DNA of 64,000 nucleotides from Achatina immaculata. Its lineage: Eukaryota; Mollusca; Gastropoda; Stylommatophora; Achatinidae. The translations under genes were made by a program, and so were the position numbers. The stretch lies in NCBI GenBank assembly GCA_009760885.1, contig CM019696.1, positions 41,772,221 through 41,836,220 on the forward strand. Reading direction: 5' to 3'. Shown one piece after another: positions 45,230-56,636 of the stretch; the stretch's first letter is position 1, and each line of letters starts with the position of its first letter. Under the pieces are notes generated by a model. That model was not told the DNA's origin, made no database searches, and was given only the letters and a program-made list of their open reading frames with translations.

Positions 45230-47702
45230 TTACCAACATGCTGAGGCCAAATTTCCGATAGCCAAGCTGCAAGCCAGACGGGAAAGTTGGAGAGAGAAAA
45301 CAGAATCCCTAAACTTTGAAAAGGATGGAAGGAAACTGTGGAAACTAATCAAACAGTTAAATGATGAGAGTACTGGAAGAAGTACAAAGATTACACTAAC
45401 AGAGGATGGGAAAACTCTTACAGTTAAGCAGGTAGCAGATCACTTTGCTCGCATGTTTGCACAGGACTGCAACATTGATATCCATCCAGAGAAAGAGCGT
45501 ACAGTGTGCACTGACCCACAGAAAGAAGAGGAACAAGTCAGAAAAGTGGTGGTCATGGATGCACCAATCGCACACAGCGAGTTAGACCTAGCAGTTAGTA
45601 AACTGAAACCAAGGAAATCACCAGGACCAGATGGAGTGTCCAATGAAATGATCAAGAACCTGGGAATGGCAGAAATGGGAAAGCTGTTGGATATTTTCAA
45701 TATGTGCTGGAGCACAGGTAAGTTACCTCAAATCTGGAAGGAAGCAAGCATGGTACCACTGCTAAAGCCAGGGAAAAATAGTGATATGGCCTCCAGCTAC
45801 AGGCCAATCAGTCTCACTAGCTGCCTATGCAAAACGATGGAATGCATCATTGACCTGAGGCTAAAATGGTACCTAGAAAGTGAAAACCTTCTCGTTCCAC
45901 AACAAGCAGGATTTAGGCAGTACTACAGTATGGAAGATCAAGTGACCTATCTCTCTCAAGAGATTGAGGATGCATTCCAAGAGAAAAACCTTGTACTAGT
46001 AGTGTGGATAGACCTGAAGAAAGCCTTTGATAAAGTATGGAAAAAAGGTCTGCTGTGGAAACTAAGAAACTGCAATGTGAATAGAAGACTGTACAACTGG
46101 ATAAAGTCCTATTTACACAATAGAAGAGCTAGAGTAGTAATGGATGGACACAAAAGCCAGAAAGTACTTCTGCGACACGGTGTACCACAAGGAGGAATCC
46201 TTTTGCCTACACTGTTCCTTGTATTCATTAATGGCCTGGTCAAGGAACTTCCCTATGGAATCAAAGCGGTGCTGTATGCAAATGATCTGGTCATGTGGTG
46301 TACAGATGAATATGCGACAGTTGCTACACAGAGACTCCAAAGAGCAGCAGACATCTTGACGTCATGGACAAACACATGGTGTGTAAGTATAAACACAGAG
46401 AAATCAAGTACCACTCTGTTCACTCTCTCATCTAAACAGAAAGCAAGTAAGATCTTTGTAAATGAAATATCCTTAAGGATGGACAATCAGCCCACTTACT
46501 TAGGAGTGACTCTTGACTCAAAACTGACCTGGAAGCAACACATCAACAGTGCAGAAGCAAAAGCCAGAAGAAAACTAGCCATATTAAGAAAATTGAGTGG
46601 AACCACATGGGGAGCTAGTGAAAGAATCCTCAAGAATGTATATCAGCAAAGTATTCTATCACATTTAGAATATGGCTCAACATCTTGGTGCACAGCAACA
46701 AACACTGTGCAGCATAATCTAGACAAGGTTCAAAATCAGTCACTACAGATTATCACAGGTATCATGAGGTCCACACAAGTAGTAGAAATGCAGAAAATAG
46801 TTGGTGTTCAAGTGCTAAAGGAACGTACAGACACAAAGGTCATGACCATGGAAGAGAAATTCCTCAGCTCTGTAAGCCATCCCCTGAAGGAGAGATTCAA
46901 TAACCTGGCACTAAGACAGCTTAAAAGAAGCAGCTTCATTCATCAGGCCAAGAGTATGCGTAAGTTGATACCTGACCTTCCAACTGTAGTCGCTCCATTA
47001 TCATCTGTACCAGAGCATACACCATGGAAAGAAGCAGATTATACACAAATAACTATTCAGATTGAAGTGAAAGGTGTGCAGAATGGTGAGATGCAAAGCA
47101 GTCTTGTAAGATCAACAGCCACACTTAGTGTTCTAGATGACAAATATCCATGTGACACCTGGATACGTGTGTATACAGATGGATCTGCACATAATGCCAT
47201 AAAGAATGGAGGGGCAGGAGCACATACTGAATATCCAAACAACACCACTGACAAGATTTCCATACCCACTGGAAAATACTGCAACAACTATGATGCAGAA
47301 GTTAGGGCAATTATTGCTGCAGTTGAAAAACTATCAGACTCCAGAATTGATACATGTCCTGTAGTAATTCTCACAGATGCAAAATCAGTACTGGAAGCTC
47401 TTCAGTGCAACAAACTACCAGACCTTAAGGATGCCTTGTCAAAAATTGGCTTACAACATGGAGTCACTTTGCAGTGGATTCCCTCCCACTGTGGGATACC
47501 AGCCAATGAGAAAGCTGACCATCTGGCCAAAGAGGGCACTGAAATGGAGCAACTAGACATACCAATCACCTATAATCAGAAGAAAAGCATGATAAAAACC
47601 TACAGGAAGCCACAAACACCACCATATGATGACTATCACATGCTAAACAGAAAGGAACAAGTCACCATCTTCCGTCTCCGAACAGGACACAGCCGACTCT
47701 GA
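45210..47702 (+). pseudogene. LINE G1 reverse transcriptase plus RNase H
   Basis: One open frame of about 830 residues after the frameshift. RT: KPRKSPGPDGVSNEMIKNLG (45610), SYRPISLTSCLCKTMECIID (45800), QQAGFRQYYSMEDQV, VWIDLKKAFDKVW (motif A, 46003), HGVPQGGILLPTLFLVFING (46180), then LYANDLVMW (46272), where the catalytic YADD has become YAND. Thumb KLTWKQHINS, ILRKLSGTTWG. RNase H: VYTDGSAHNA (47172), CNNYDAEVRAI (47285), LTDAKSVLEA (47372), QWIPSHCGIPANEKADHLAK (47472-47531), so its D-E-D-D acids are present. It ends GHSRL-stop (47700). Only the lost RT Asp, one stop, one deletion and one frameshift separate it from an intact element. Confidence 0.93.
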
Positions 47703-47967
47703 AGTCATATGTATACAAAGTTTAAGACTGGTACTACTAATCTATGTACATGTGCCCAGGTGCCCCAAACTGTAGAACATATCCTCCAAAACTGCACCAA
47801 CTATGAGACACTGAGAAATAATTACTGGCCCAGTGAAACCACTATAGAAGATAAGCTCTATAGTTCCATACATGAATTACAAAAAACAGTGAAATTTGTC
47901 CAAGGGACAGGACTGCAGATATAGACAGACAATGTGAACGAAGAAGAAGAAGAAGACTGATTGAGAT

Positions 47968-48182
47968 ATGCTGATGACACAGTATTACTGTCCACAACAC
48001 AAAATGGAATGGAAAAACTAATTATGTTAGTCTGTAAGAATAATGAAGAGCAAAAACTTTTATTTTAATGCAAAGACAACTAAATTGATGTGACAACTGA
48101 CAAAACAAATAAGGCAGCTGAGATATGTATCAATGAGGAAAAATTAGAAGAGGTGGAAAATTTTGAATATCTTGGATCATTC
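47968..48182 (+). mobile_element. LINE F fragment (F6), 5' part, split by LINE B6
   Basis: RYADDTVLLSTTQNGMEKLI, then EICINEEKLEEVENFEYLGS, cut at 48182. The catalytic YADD is present; a short insertion breaks the frame near 48060. It continues at 49743. Confidence 0.88.
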
Positions 48183-49742
48183 TTACATCTTACATCCTCC
48201 CCGTGTTGTTAAATGACATATAGGGGTCACATGGTAGTTTGCCAAGTTTTCCTGTTTTCAGTGAGCTTTTCGACCTCATCAAGGGATGTTATGTTCTCTA
48301 AACTAGCCTCTCTTAACAATGTCCTCTTTACAGTTTCACATGGTCGATCTCTTTTTCTTTGGCCTGTTATGTTCCACTTGATAGCTTGTTTTGGGATTCT
48401 CTGACTGTTTCTTCTCATCACATGACTGACATATATCCATCTTCTTTTTCTGATCATCCATGAGACTGGTTGTTGTTTGCTCATCTGTCTTATCTCTGCG
48501 TTGTTCTTGAATTCGTTTCACTTTATACCGAGTATTTTTCTTCGACATTTGTTTTCAAAAGAGTCTAATTTGTTTTATTTCTTTAATTGTTTTCCAGCTT
48601 TCACATGCATAAATGAGGGTGGATATCACATTTGAACTGAATAATCTTAACTTGGTTTTTGTGCTTATATCTTTGAATGCCATATGTTCTCTAGATTTTT
48701 GAAGGACAATGCTGCTTTTGCAATTCAAATTCTAACTTCCTTTCTGGTGTCCCCATCCTGGTCTATGTAGCTGCCAAGGTATGCAAATTGGTGTACTTCT
48801 TCAACAGCTGTTCCTTCTACATATATTTTTCCTTCGTGGTTAATGGGAAGTTTCATTATTTTTGTTTTGTCTTTGTTAATTTCAAGTCCTATTTTACTAG
48901 CCAGTGAAGACAGGGTATCTGTTTTTTCTTGCATCGATTTCACATTGTCACTGATAATTGTTATGTCATATGTAAAATCAAGATCTTCCAGTTGGGTCCC
49001 ATGTACCCAATCAATGCCCATTTTATCTGTGCAACAGTTTTTCATTATGATGTCTTTGGCAATCCCAAAAAGCAAGGGAGATAATATACATCCTTGTTTC
49101 ATTCCTATTTCGTTCGTTCCTTTGTCTGTGTTGATTGTACAAACATATCCATTGCAGAGATCCTTAATGATATTGAAAACTGAGATAGTGTTCCAAATAT
49201 TCTTAAAATTCTCCACAATGAATCTCTGTGTATTCTATCAAATGTCTTTTTAAAGTCTGTGAAGTTATAATTTTTTTTGCTTTTCAGTATGTTCCTCAAG
49301 TATTATTCTTACAGTAAATAGCTTCTCCCTTTTGGAAATCCTGCCTGTTCTTCTCGCATTGCAGTATCCACTATATCTTTAATTCTATTCAGAATAACTT
49401 TGCAAAATACTTTTGACACAACTGATAGTAAGATTACTCCCCTCCAGTTATTGCAATCACTAAGGTTGCCTTTTTTAAAAAATTTTAACAATAATTCCTT
49501 TTTTTCCATTTAGAAGGTTCCTTTTCTTCTTTCCAAACTTTATTAAAAATTATCTGTTGTTGGCTCATGTTTTCACTGTTAATAGCTTTTAACATTTTGG
49601 CAGTTATTTCATTTTCACCTGCAGCTTTATTGTTAGCTTTTAGATTCACTGCTTCTTCAACTTCATTCGATGTAATTTCATATAGGTTGACATTTAGTTG
49701 TAGGACTGGTAAATCGGTTTCACCTTGGATTATTTCTAAATA
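48183..49742 (-). mobile_element. LINE B (B6) nested in LINE F6
   Basis: Minus strand, 5'-truncated. The 3' end CTTACATCTTACATCCT (48183-48199) is the complement of the GGATGTAAG tail. Upstream: QQPVSWMIRKRRWIYVSHVM, EGKIYVEGTAVEEVHQFAYL, LEDLDFTYDITIISDNVKSM, where FADD has become FTYD, GMKQGCILSPLLFGIAKDII, NWRGVILLSVVSKVFCKVIL (49440), and RT start ANNKAAGENEITAKMLKAIN (49640). It begins near EIIQGETDLPVLQLN (49740). Catalytic loss and frame breaks: inactive. Confidence 0.9.
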
Positions 49743-50275
49743 ATAATGGAGATACAAAGAGGGAAATTAAAAGGAGGACATCTTTCGCTATTTAGAAAAT
49801 AAAAGAACTAAAGAAGCTGTGGAGAGGAGCAGACAGAACTACAAAAATAAGATTTTTAATGGCATGCACTTTTCCCATCGCATCATATGCCTGTGAGACC
49901 TGGACATTTAACAAAACAGCTGAGAAACACATAAATGCCTTTGAATGTAAATGCTAGAAGAGTCCTTTAAATATCATGGACCAAAAAAGAACAAATATAT
50001 CCATACTACAAAAACTTAATATTGAAGACAGTTGGCTAGTAAAGAAGATTAAACAGAAAAAAACATATTAAACATCATGCGATTTTAGAGAAGACAGTTT
50101 TTAAGAGTACATAATGGGAAAAAGAACAAGAAGAAGACCAGGGCGAAGACTGCTGCAAGACATTGTTGATGAATACGCGAAGTGACACATCAGCAGCAGG
50201 GGATCTTGCTTACAACTGAGAGGCCTACATGATAGAGGTTAAGGGGGCAAAGTTCTGCAAGGGACATGCATATGA
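49743..50275 (+). mobile_element. LINE F fragment (F6), 3' part
   Basis: AATAATGGAGATACAAAGAG, GAGCAGACAGAACTACAAAA, GAACAAATATATCCATACTA, then a decayed GKRTRRRPGRRLLQDIVDEY tail and AGGGACATGCATATGACTGA (50256-50275). Completes F6 after the LINE B6 insertion. Confidence 0.85.
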
Positions 50276-50590
50276 CTGAAGATGCATGTAATATTGTATT
50301 TTTCCTACATCCTGTGGCAACCACATGTACGCTGCAATCCTGTGTGTCTCATAAGTTTCAAGAGAGATATTTCCACAACAAACTATGCAAAGTATCCACT
50401 TATACTGGATGTCATATTCTGACAAATTCAAGCATTTGAATCATATCTTCACTTCTCATTATATTGAAAATGTTTTTCTTTCTCTCTTTTTTTTAACTGA
50501 TGAAGCACAAGCCCAAGTTTACTTGCAAAGAAAATTCTATATTTGTTATGTTACTATATTACTGTAATACATATATTACTACATTGCTAT
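50276..50590. other. Unassigned intron sequence
   Basis: About 315 bp without recognised content between LINE F6 and the mariner derivative. Confidence 0.35.
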
Positions 50591-50592
50591 TA

Positions 50593-51339
50593 TGAGGGTC
50601 GTACCAAAAATTGTGGCATATTTTTTTTTTAAATCAGAACTTATAGATTGAGAAAATACAAATGTATCACCTTATACTGCATCCTTTGCACTTCATGTAG
50701 AGGTTACATGACATCACCATCATGTGTCATGTGACCATGCGGATCAGAAACAAAATGGCGGGTGCTGAAGTTCGTTTCGTCAATGTGGTGTTCGTCCCCG
50801 CTGCTGAAATTCACCAAAGACTTCAACTTGCTTATGAAGATGTGTGTAAGGGTGCTAATAGTGTTAGGAGGTGGGTGAAACATTTCAAAGATGGAAACAT
50901 GAGCATCCAAGATATGCCTCGCAGCAGTCGCCCTCGAATTGCCTCCACTGAACGCAACGTGGAAAGGGTAGACGACATCATTAAAAAAACATAGACGTGT
51001 CATAGTATCTAAAATGGCTGTAAATTGCCTATACCCTGACCTGGCACCCAATCATTACAATCTTTTCAGTTTTACCAAAGAACAAATACTAGACCATCAC
51101 TACGACACAAGTGAATGACCAGAAACCAGTGCATCTGTGTCTTCGGTCAGCTGGAGGGGAATTCTACCAGGAGGTTATTTTCAAACTTGCAAAGCGATGG
51201 GAAAAATGTGTGCAGAGAAATGGAGATTATGTTCAAAAGTGAAGAAATGATGCAGTAAATGTGACACATTTATATTTTCTCTATATATAAATTCTGATTT
51301 TTTAAACATTTTTGCTCACGACTTTCAGCATGACCCTTG
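50593..51339 (+). mobile_element. mariner deletion derivative (747 bp) with terminal inverted repeats
   Basis: Flanked by TA (50591-50592 and 51340-51341), the mariner target duplication. Ends TGAGGGTCGTACC and, reverse-complemented, CAAGGGTCATGC, pair as imperfect terminal repeats. It encodes the N-terminal HTH (50722-50994: EIHQRLQLAYEDVCKGANSV, RRWVKHFKDGNMSIQDMPRS, ERNVERVDDIIKKT), then jumps to the C-terminal YPDLAPNHYNLFSFTKEQI and RWEKCVQRNGDYVQK-like text with a frame change. The catalytic middle (roughly 600 bp) is missing, so it can only move with help. It differs from the mariner at 5518. Confidence 0.9.
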
Positions 51340-51464
51340 TAAAATGTTGTTTACTGTAGAAAATAGTTTGATCCTTTTTCTTAAAAGAGTACAGAGGCCA
51401 GAGAATTAGGGCTATTTTTTCACCAAAAAACATCCTTCTAGAAGGGAAAGTACTAAACAATTGT

Positions 51465-51545
51465 GAATGAATGATCTTTTTTTTTTTAAAAGGGTAAAGA
51501 ACTGGGCACGCAGGCCCGTCTTACATTCTGCCCTTATAAGGCTTA
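51465..51545 (-). mobile_element. Retroposon S 3'-end fragment, copy 3
   Basis: AAAAGGGTAAAGAACTGGGC, ACGCAGGCCCGTCTTACATT, CTGCCC match the S family 3' end in reverse. Only about 80 bp remains, just downstream of a urease exon donor. Confidence 0.7.
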
Positions 51546-51669
51546 TATATGATGATTATTTTTTTTTGGCTTATATAATGTGGCTATTGTTATAGCTAAT
51601 ATAAGATGACTATTGTGATGATTTTAAATCATATAGCTATTGCGATGATTTTTTGTTATAAAAACGTAC

Positions 51670-51769
51670 CCATTTGAGCCCATGCTATCTGTCCTCCTTT
51701 AATAATCATCTCCGGTTTAGCTCCAAAGAAAGCAGGGTTCCACAGAACTAGATCAGCCATCTTTCCAGT
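51670..51769 (-). CDS. Urease exon (GKMADLVLW region)
   Basis: Exon of 100 nt, acceptor CTTCTACTAAAAG (51770 upward), donor GTACGT (51669). In phase 0 it reads [33 protein letters not shown] and a final G that pairs with GC of the next exon. This is the strongly conserved urease stretch [29 protein letters not shown]. In bacterial UreC this lies after the metal ligands, so the nickel-binding His, the carbamylated Lys and the catalytic His are encoded further upstream, outside the window. Clean frame, no stops. Confidence 0.96.
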
Positions 51770-52249
51770 CTTTTAGTAGAAGAAAGTGTGCAATGAGTGC
51801 ATTTTATTGTCTGTTCTAAATCTGAACTTATTTCATGCTTCAGACATTAAAAGTGAGCTTATTTCTTGCTTCAGACATTAAAACTGAGCTTATTTCATGC
51901 TTCAGACATCTGCTTTAAAACCTGTTCATTTTCAATGTCTGACTCAAAATTGGGGTTTCACAAATATGAAAAGATCACAGTCAAATATCTTGCAATTAAT
52001 CTTTCTCTCAACAGATGTTCTGTTTATTCAATATTTTATACTATCATATTTTTACAGATGTAGCAAAATACATAAAAGAAACAATGACCCACTGCGCGGT
52101 ATAAGTGAACTTTTTTACATGCACTACAAGTTCATGAGTAAAATTAAAAAGTAGTTTGAGCATGAATTTTCAATGAAAAGCAACAGAATAAAATTTCTCT
52201 CTCTCTCTCTCTCTCTCTCTCATGTGCACACACACACACCACACACACA

Positions 52250-52300
<51 letters not shown>

Positions 52301-52619
52301 AAGTAGGATAGGAATTGTTCACATTTGACTTAACATGAAAAAGATTGATTTTCCATGGATGACCAAAACTAACAGGACAGATTTTTCAGCAGGAGTCACT
52401 GTTAAGGCAATGGACAGGACAATTTTGAGTTAAAATACCAAAAATTGGTTAACTGCTGATATGTCTTGTATCATATACAGAAGTAATATTTTGCATGAAA
52501 TTAGTAATTTTAACAAAAACAGTGCCTTTCACAAAATAAATCTGTAACTAATTTTTGCCCTAAATTTAGAATACAGCCCTTCAGCTGTAGCTTTGAAACA
52601 GCCTTTAGTTTTACCACTA
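51770..52619. other. Urease intron sequence with (CT)n/(CA)n microsatellite
   Basis: Intron upstream of the GKMADL exon. A (CT)n(CA)n(CT)n tract lies at 52195-52301. I searched the minus strand here and to 64000 for the preceding urease exon and found none. Confidence 0.45.
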
Positions 52620-52624
52620 GAACC

Positions 52625-53915
52625 CCCCCCCCCCCCCCGGAACAGTTGTATTAAGAACACACTTATCTTAACATAGTCTTTGTGAAACAGGGAACATTAG
52701 ATCTGGTTGCTTACAAAACTCTGACCTATTCCTGTAGCACAGAAACCTGTTATTGTTATAAAATAATGTCACCCTCTTATAAGGCAGAATTTTAAAGGAA
52801 TAGAACATTCTGTAAAAGAAAGAGGGAACATAGAACTGAGAAATCTGCTAATATCCTCGTATTATAGGAGTGTCAGATAACTCAGACAAAATGCTATGTA
52901 CGCTAAGAAAACCCACTCGCCTGTGGGAAAAATGACAAGCACAAATATCCCCCCCCCCATGATAGAAGGCCCCCCCTCCTAGGATAGAAGGCCCCCACTC
53001 CTAGGATAGAAGGCCCCCCCTCCTAAGATAAAAGGCCCCCCCTACTAGGATAGAAGCCCCCCCCCCCCCCCCCTCCTAGGATTTAAGGCCCTCCAGCTTT
53101 TGGCATTGCACACCCGTCAATAGGTGGAGCTGAGATCTTGGTCTGGGGCAGCGCTGGAATGTTCGAGATGATGGATGGATGGCGACACAGAGATCACGTG
53201 CGGGGATGGGGAAAGTCTGATGGAAATCAACGAGTCCAAGACATGACAAGCCTATGGGTCTCTACAACAATGGCTATCAGAATGAGGCAAACAAAGCAGC
53301 CAGCAGATTACAGGTGGCAGGGAATGGAAATCATTGAAGCACCATCGGATCCCTCATCCCGAAGTCAGAGTGTTTCTGTGAAACTGTCTCAAAGCCCTTG
53401 GACAGACCAGTGTTGCACTCTGGGCCTGATCTCAGCTTCTCACCAGAAAGGCCTCCTGGATATGAAAGAAAGACTTAGGACAAAAACCCTGTATAATGTT
53501 TATTGTCCCCCAAATTCTAAAAGCCAAATCAACATACACAGCACAGACATGCAGAAGACTATCACTGCAGAAGATTTTAATGCACATCTACCATCACTAG
53601 GATACAAAGACCGAAACCCTGTGGGAAACAACATTGAAGAGCTATGCAACACCAGCAACATGATAATATCGCAGGACTCCTCCTCTCCACCAACACTACC
53701 CCACGGAGCCACTAGATGCACATACATACCTTGACCTCACCATTGTCTCAGTAGACATCTACAACGATTGTACTCTGAGAGTGCTTGATGACATAGGAAG
53801 TGACCATCTCCCCATTCTTCTACAAATTTTTCACACACAAAACCAAAGACAACACAAGCCCCCTCACTTGAATTATAGAAAAGCAGATTGGGAAAACTTC
53901 AGAACACAAACAGAT
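52625..53915 (+). mobile_element. LINE G2, leader and endonuclease part
   Basis: 52625-52775 matches the start of LINE G1 (ACACACTTATCTTAACATAG, ACTCTGACCTATTCCTGTAG). A C-rich repeat (52945-53085) intervenes. 53215-53400 matches the G1 leader (ACATGACAAGCCTATGGGTC, TACAACAATGGCTATCAGAA). Then an APE endonuclease: YNVYCPPNSKSQINIHST, ITAEDFNAHLPSLGYKDRNP (53565), ISQDSSSPPTLPHGATRCTY, and in another frame DIGSDHLPILLQIF (about 53795). The endonuclease differs from that of G1, so G2 is a related but distinct element, or a chimera. It stops at 53915. Confidence 0.75.
52945..53090. repeat. C-rich minisatellite, unit about 24 bp
   Basis: About six units of TAGGATAGAAGGCCCCCCCT with variable C-runs, inside the LINE G2 leader. 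Confidence 0.9.
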
Positions 53916-54094
53916 TAAAACCTATCAAAAATTAAATGGTAATATTTTACTATGTCTTCCAGAGATTTTGTCCAGAAGGGGCTATATTTCTTTCTGCATC
54001 CTTGGGGGATTATTTTGTAGGCTACTCCATGTATGGCTTGGATTATGTTGGTGTAGAGTGTGTCAAAAAAAAAAAAGAAGTCAGGAAGAAACAT

Positions 54095-54188
54095 CAAGGT
54101 CACCAACTCTGCATGCCGTTGACAACGACTGAAGATTCATCAGCCCCAAATGCATAACAAAAATCAGATTTTGGAATGTAAGAACGAT
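54095..54188 (+). mobile_element. LINE B (B7), leader and first endonuclease codons
   Basis: GACAACGACTGAAGATTCAT followed by KIRFWNVRTM-like coding (54160-54188), the first box of the endonuclease. Interrupted by the minus-strand LINE H and continued at 54836. Confidence 0.7.
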
Positions 54189-54189
54189 G

Positions 54190-54835
54190 ATTTGATTGAC
54201 ATTCCTTTAGGGCCAACATTGGTCTTTCCACGCCTGACGACTCGCCGCCGCCCGGTGTAGGTCTTGGATGAACCTGAATCCAAAAGTTGTACTCTCTTTA
54301 GTGATGGTTCTTTGAAGAGTCTCCCTTGGTCTGCCTTGCTTTCTTTTGCTCTTCGAAAACCATATGAGGGCTTGGCGAGGGAGTCTGGATTTGTCCATTC
54401 TGAGAATGTGGCCGAGATAGGCCCATCGACGTATTTTGATGTATCTTGATACGTAGAATTGGTTCAGTTCCTGTCTTATTGACTAATTCGATTTAAAGTC
54501 AGACCATCTGATGTTCAATAGCTTATGGAAACATTTGTTCTCAAATGCATCAAGTCTTTGATTGAGTAGACTGGTTTATTTCCAACTCTCACAACTGTAT
54601 ATTAACACTGGGATCATACAATAGTTGAAAATTTAAAGTTTCGTGGTTTTACTGAGCATATTTGACTTCCAGATAGTAGACAGTTTACTGAAAGTATTAG
54701 AAGCCATTGCAATGCGGGACTTTATTTCTGGTGTTGTATCACACGAGATTGACATTTTGTTTCCCATATAGGTGAAATTGTGGACTTTTTCAAAAGCAAA
54801 ACCATTTAGCAAGATCTCACAACAAAAACTGCTCA
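54190..54835 (-). mobile_element. LINE H 3' fragment nested in LINE B7
   Basis: Minus strand: LLNGFAFEKVHNFTYMGNKM, TPEIKSRIAMASNTFSKLST, IWKSNMLSKTTKL, then MDKSRLPRQALIWFSKSKRK, QGRPRETLQRTITKES and AASRQAWKDQCWP-stop at 54207. This is the thumb and tail of an RTE-like reverse transcriptase of a further family, 5'-truncated, ending near TCAATCAAATCAT. Confidence 0.85.
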
Positions 54836-56636
54836 GGTAATAAAAGAAATGGATAGATATCACCCAGATGTGTTGGGCATTAGTGAAATGCGATGGCCAG
54901 AAGCAAGGAAAAGAACAGCGGAAAACCTTAGGTTAATAATATATTCCACCAGAGACACTGGGAAATACTAAGAAGGAGTGGGTATAATTATGTCATCTGT
55001 GGCAGCAAAGAGCCTTACAGAATGGGAACCAGTGAACAGTCGCATTATAAGAGCACAATACAAAATAAGGCACGGAAGAATGACAATCATACAATGCTAT
55101 GCACCAACGACTGATACAGATGATGAAATAAAAGACAATTTCTATTACAAACTACAACAACTTATCAGCAAAGTACCTAAACACGACATCTTCATTGTCA
55201 TGGGAGACTTCAATGCCAAAGTAGGAAAAGATAACACCAACGTCGAATAAGTAATGGGAAAAGAAGGAATTGATATAATAAATCAGAAAAGAGAAAGATT
55301 AATTGAAATATGTCTAACAGAGGGCATGGTCATTGGAGGAACAATATTTCCACACAAAGAAATACATAAAACAACATGGATATCTCTAGATGATAGAACC
55401 AGAAACCAGATAGATCATTTTTCTATTAGAAAACAATTCAGATCATCTCTGATAGATGTAAGGGCATATAGGGGTGCAGATGTCAACAGTGATCACAACC
55501 TGTGTATAGGGGGATAAGACTTCAACTGAAAAGTCAACACAAGAAATCAATAATCAGAAAGATAAACAGTCATAGCCTTCAAAAAGAAAATAGCAACAGT
55601 GATTTCAATCTGGAACTTACCAAACATTTCACAGCACTCAAAGAGGTAGACAAGACAGATATAAATGAATTATGGAATTCTTACAGCACAGCAAAAGCAA
55701 GTGCTGGTCTGCAATCAACAAGTAGAAAAGCATGGATATCAGATAACACATGGAAAAACATAAATGAAAGAAGAGCAGCCAAATTAGCCATGTTGAATGT
55801 AAAGACAGATGTTGGAAAAGTTTTGGTGAAAGCAACATACAAAGAACTAGACAATAAAGTAAAAAGTTCAGCTAGAAGAGACAAAAGAGAATATATGGAC
55901 AATATGCAAAAGAAGCAGAAAATGCAACAAAAACAGGAGACAGCAAAACCCTATATAACATACAGAAGAAGCTAACAGGTGCTATTACCTCCAGAGAAAG
56001 ACCAGTCTTTAACAAAACAGGCAACCTGTTAACATCAAGTAAAGACCAAAAGTAAAGATGGGCTGAACACTTTCAAGAAATACTTAATCAACTACACCTA
56101 TGTGAATTAATAAATCTTTAAACCAAATTACCAGTCCCACAACTAAATGTCAACTTAGATGAAATTACACTGAATGAAATTGAAACAGCAGTGTATCTAA
56201 TGGCTAACAACAAAGCTGCAGGTGAAGATGAAATAACAGTCAAAATGTTAAAGGCTATTAACAGTGACAACATGAGGCAACTACAAAGAATTTTTAACAA
56301 AATTTGAAAAGAAGAAAAAGTCCCTTCTAAATGGGTGTCTGACTGGCGAAGTGGTTAGTGCACTGGTCTTTCATGGCGAAGGTCAGGGGTTCGAATACGG
56401 CCGGAAGCACCCCAGTCACCCAGCTGTAGAAATGGATACCCGACTTCTTCTGGAGTTGGGGAAGGAAAGGCGGCCAGGCGTGATACTGACCGTATTACCA
56501 TCTAGCATGCTGACAGGTCAAGGAAAATATGGGCACTAACACCATATCCCTATGTGTCTCTAAGGCATGACATGATTACCTTTATCTTTTACTTTTTAAA
56601 TGGAAAAAGGGAATCATTGTTAATCTTTCTCCATTC
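54836..56636 (+). mobile_element. LINE B (B7), endonuclease to RT start
   Basis: TAQVIKEMDRYHPDVLGISE, MRWPEARKRTAENLRLIIYS (endonuclease Glu box), a TAA at 54969, IIQCYAPTTDTDDEIKDNFY, FIVMGDFNAKVGKDNT (55195), YRGADVNSDHNLCIG (55475), linker as in B4 and the RT start ANNKAAGEDEITVKMLKAIN (56205). A SINE (56335-56596) sits in PSKWKKGIIV. After 56636 it is cut by a minus-strand LINE. It gives the most complete endonuclease of family B in the window, with three stops. Confidence 0.9.
56335..56596 (+). mobile_element. tRNA-derived SINE
   Basis: 262 bp with 7-bp target duplication TAAATGG (56328-56334 and 56597-56603). RNA polymerase III boxes: A box TGGCGAAGTGG (56344-56354) and B box GGTTCGAATAC (56388-56398), spaced as in tRNA genes. 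A non-tRNA body follows (CACCCAGCTGTAGAAATGG, GGCGGCCAGGCGTGATAC) and a 3' end ATGATTACCTTTATCTTTTA without a long poly-A. Its 3' end also appears, inverted, at 36010-36055. It is not a functional tRNA gene: no intact acceptor stem or CCA-side pairing. Confidence 0.9.

Larger units (their letters stand above)
43540..47954 (+). mobile_element. LINE G1, full-length I-group element with RNase H
   Basis: 4.4 kb element with 13-bp target duplication GACTGATTGAGAT (43527-43539 and 47955-47967) and a (GAA)n tail at 47937-47954. Leader 43540-44340 contains a hairpin (ACTGTGTTAAGA and TCTTAACATAGT, 43551-43583). It has an APE endonuclease frame, then RT and RNase H (listed separately). No gag-like ORF1 with zinc knuckles was recognised. 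Having RNase H places it with I-group LINEs, unlike the RTE-like families around it. The second copy's 5' part lies at 52625-53915. Confidence 0.92.
27651..51669 (-). other. Urease intron of about 24 kb filled with nested mobile elements
   Basis: Bounded on the minus strand by donor GTACGT (51669 downward) and acceptor CAATCAG (27651 upward). It holds at least a dozen LINE pieces, one inverted-repeat element, a mariner derivative and several minisatellites, listed separately. The elements lie in both orientations. Confidence 0.9.

Noticed and set aside
56341..56410. Functional tRNA gene
   Set aside because: A and B boxes are good, but the sequence lacks a paired acceptor stem and continues into a SINE body with a target duplication.
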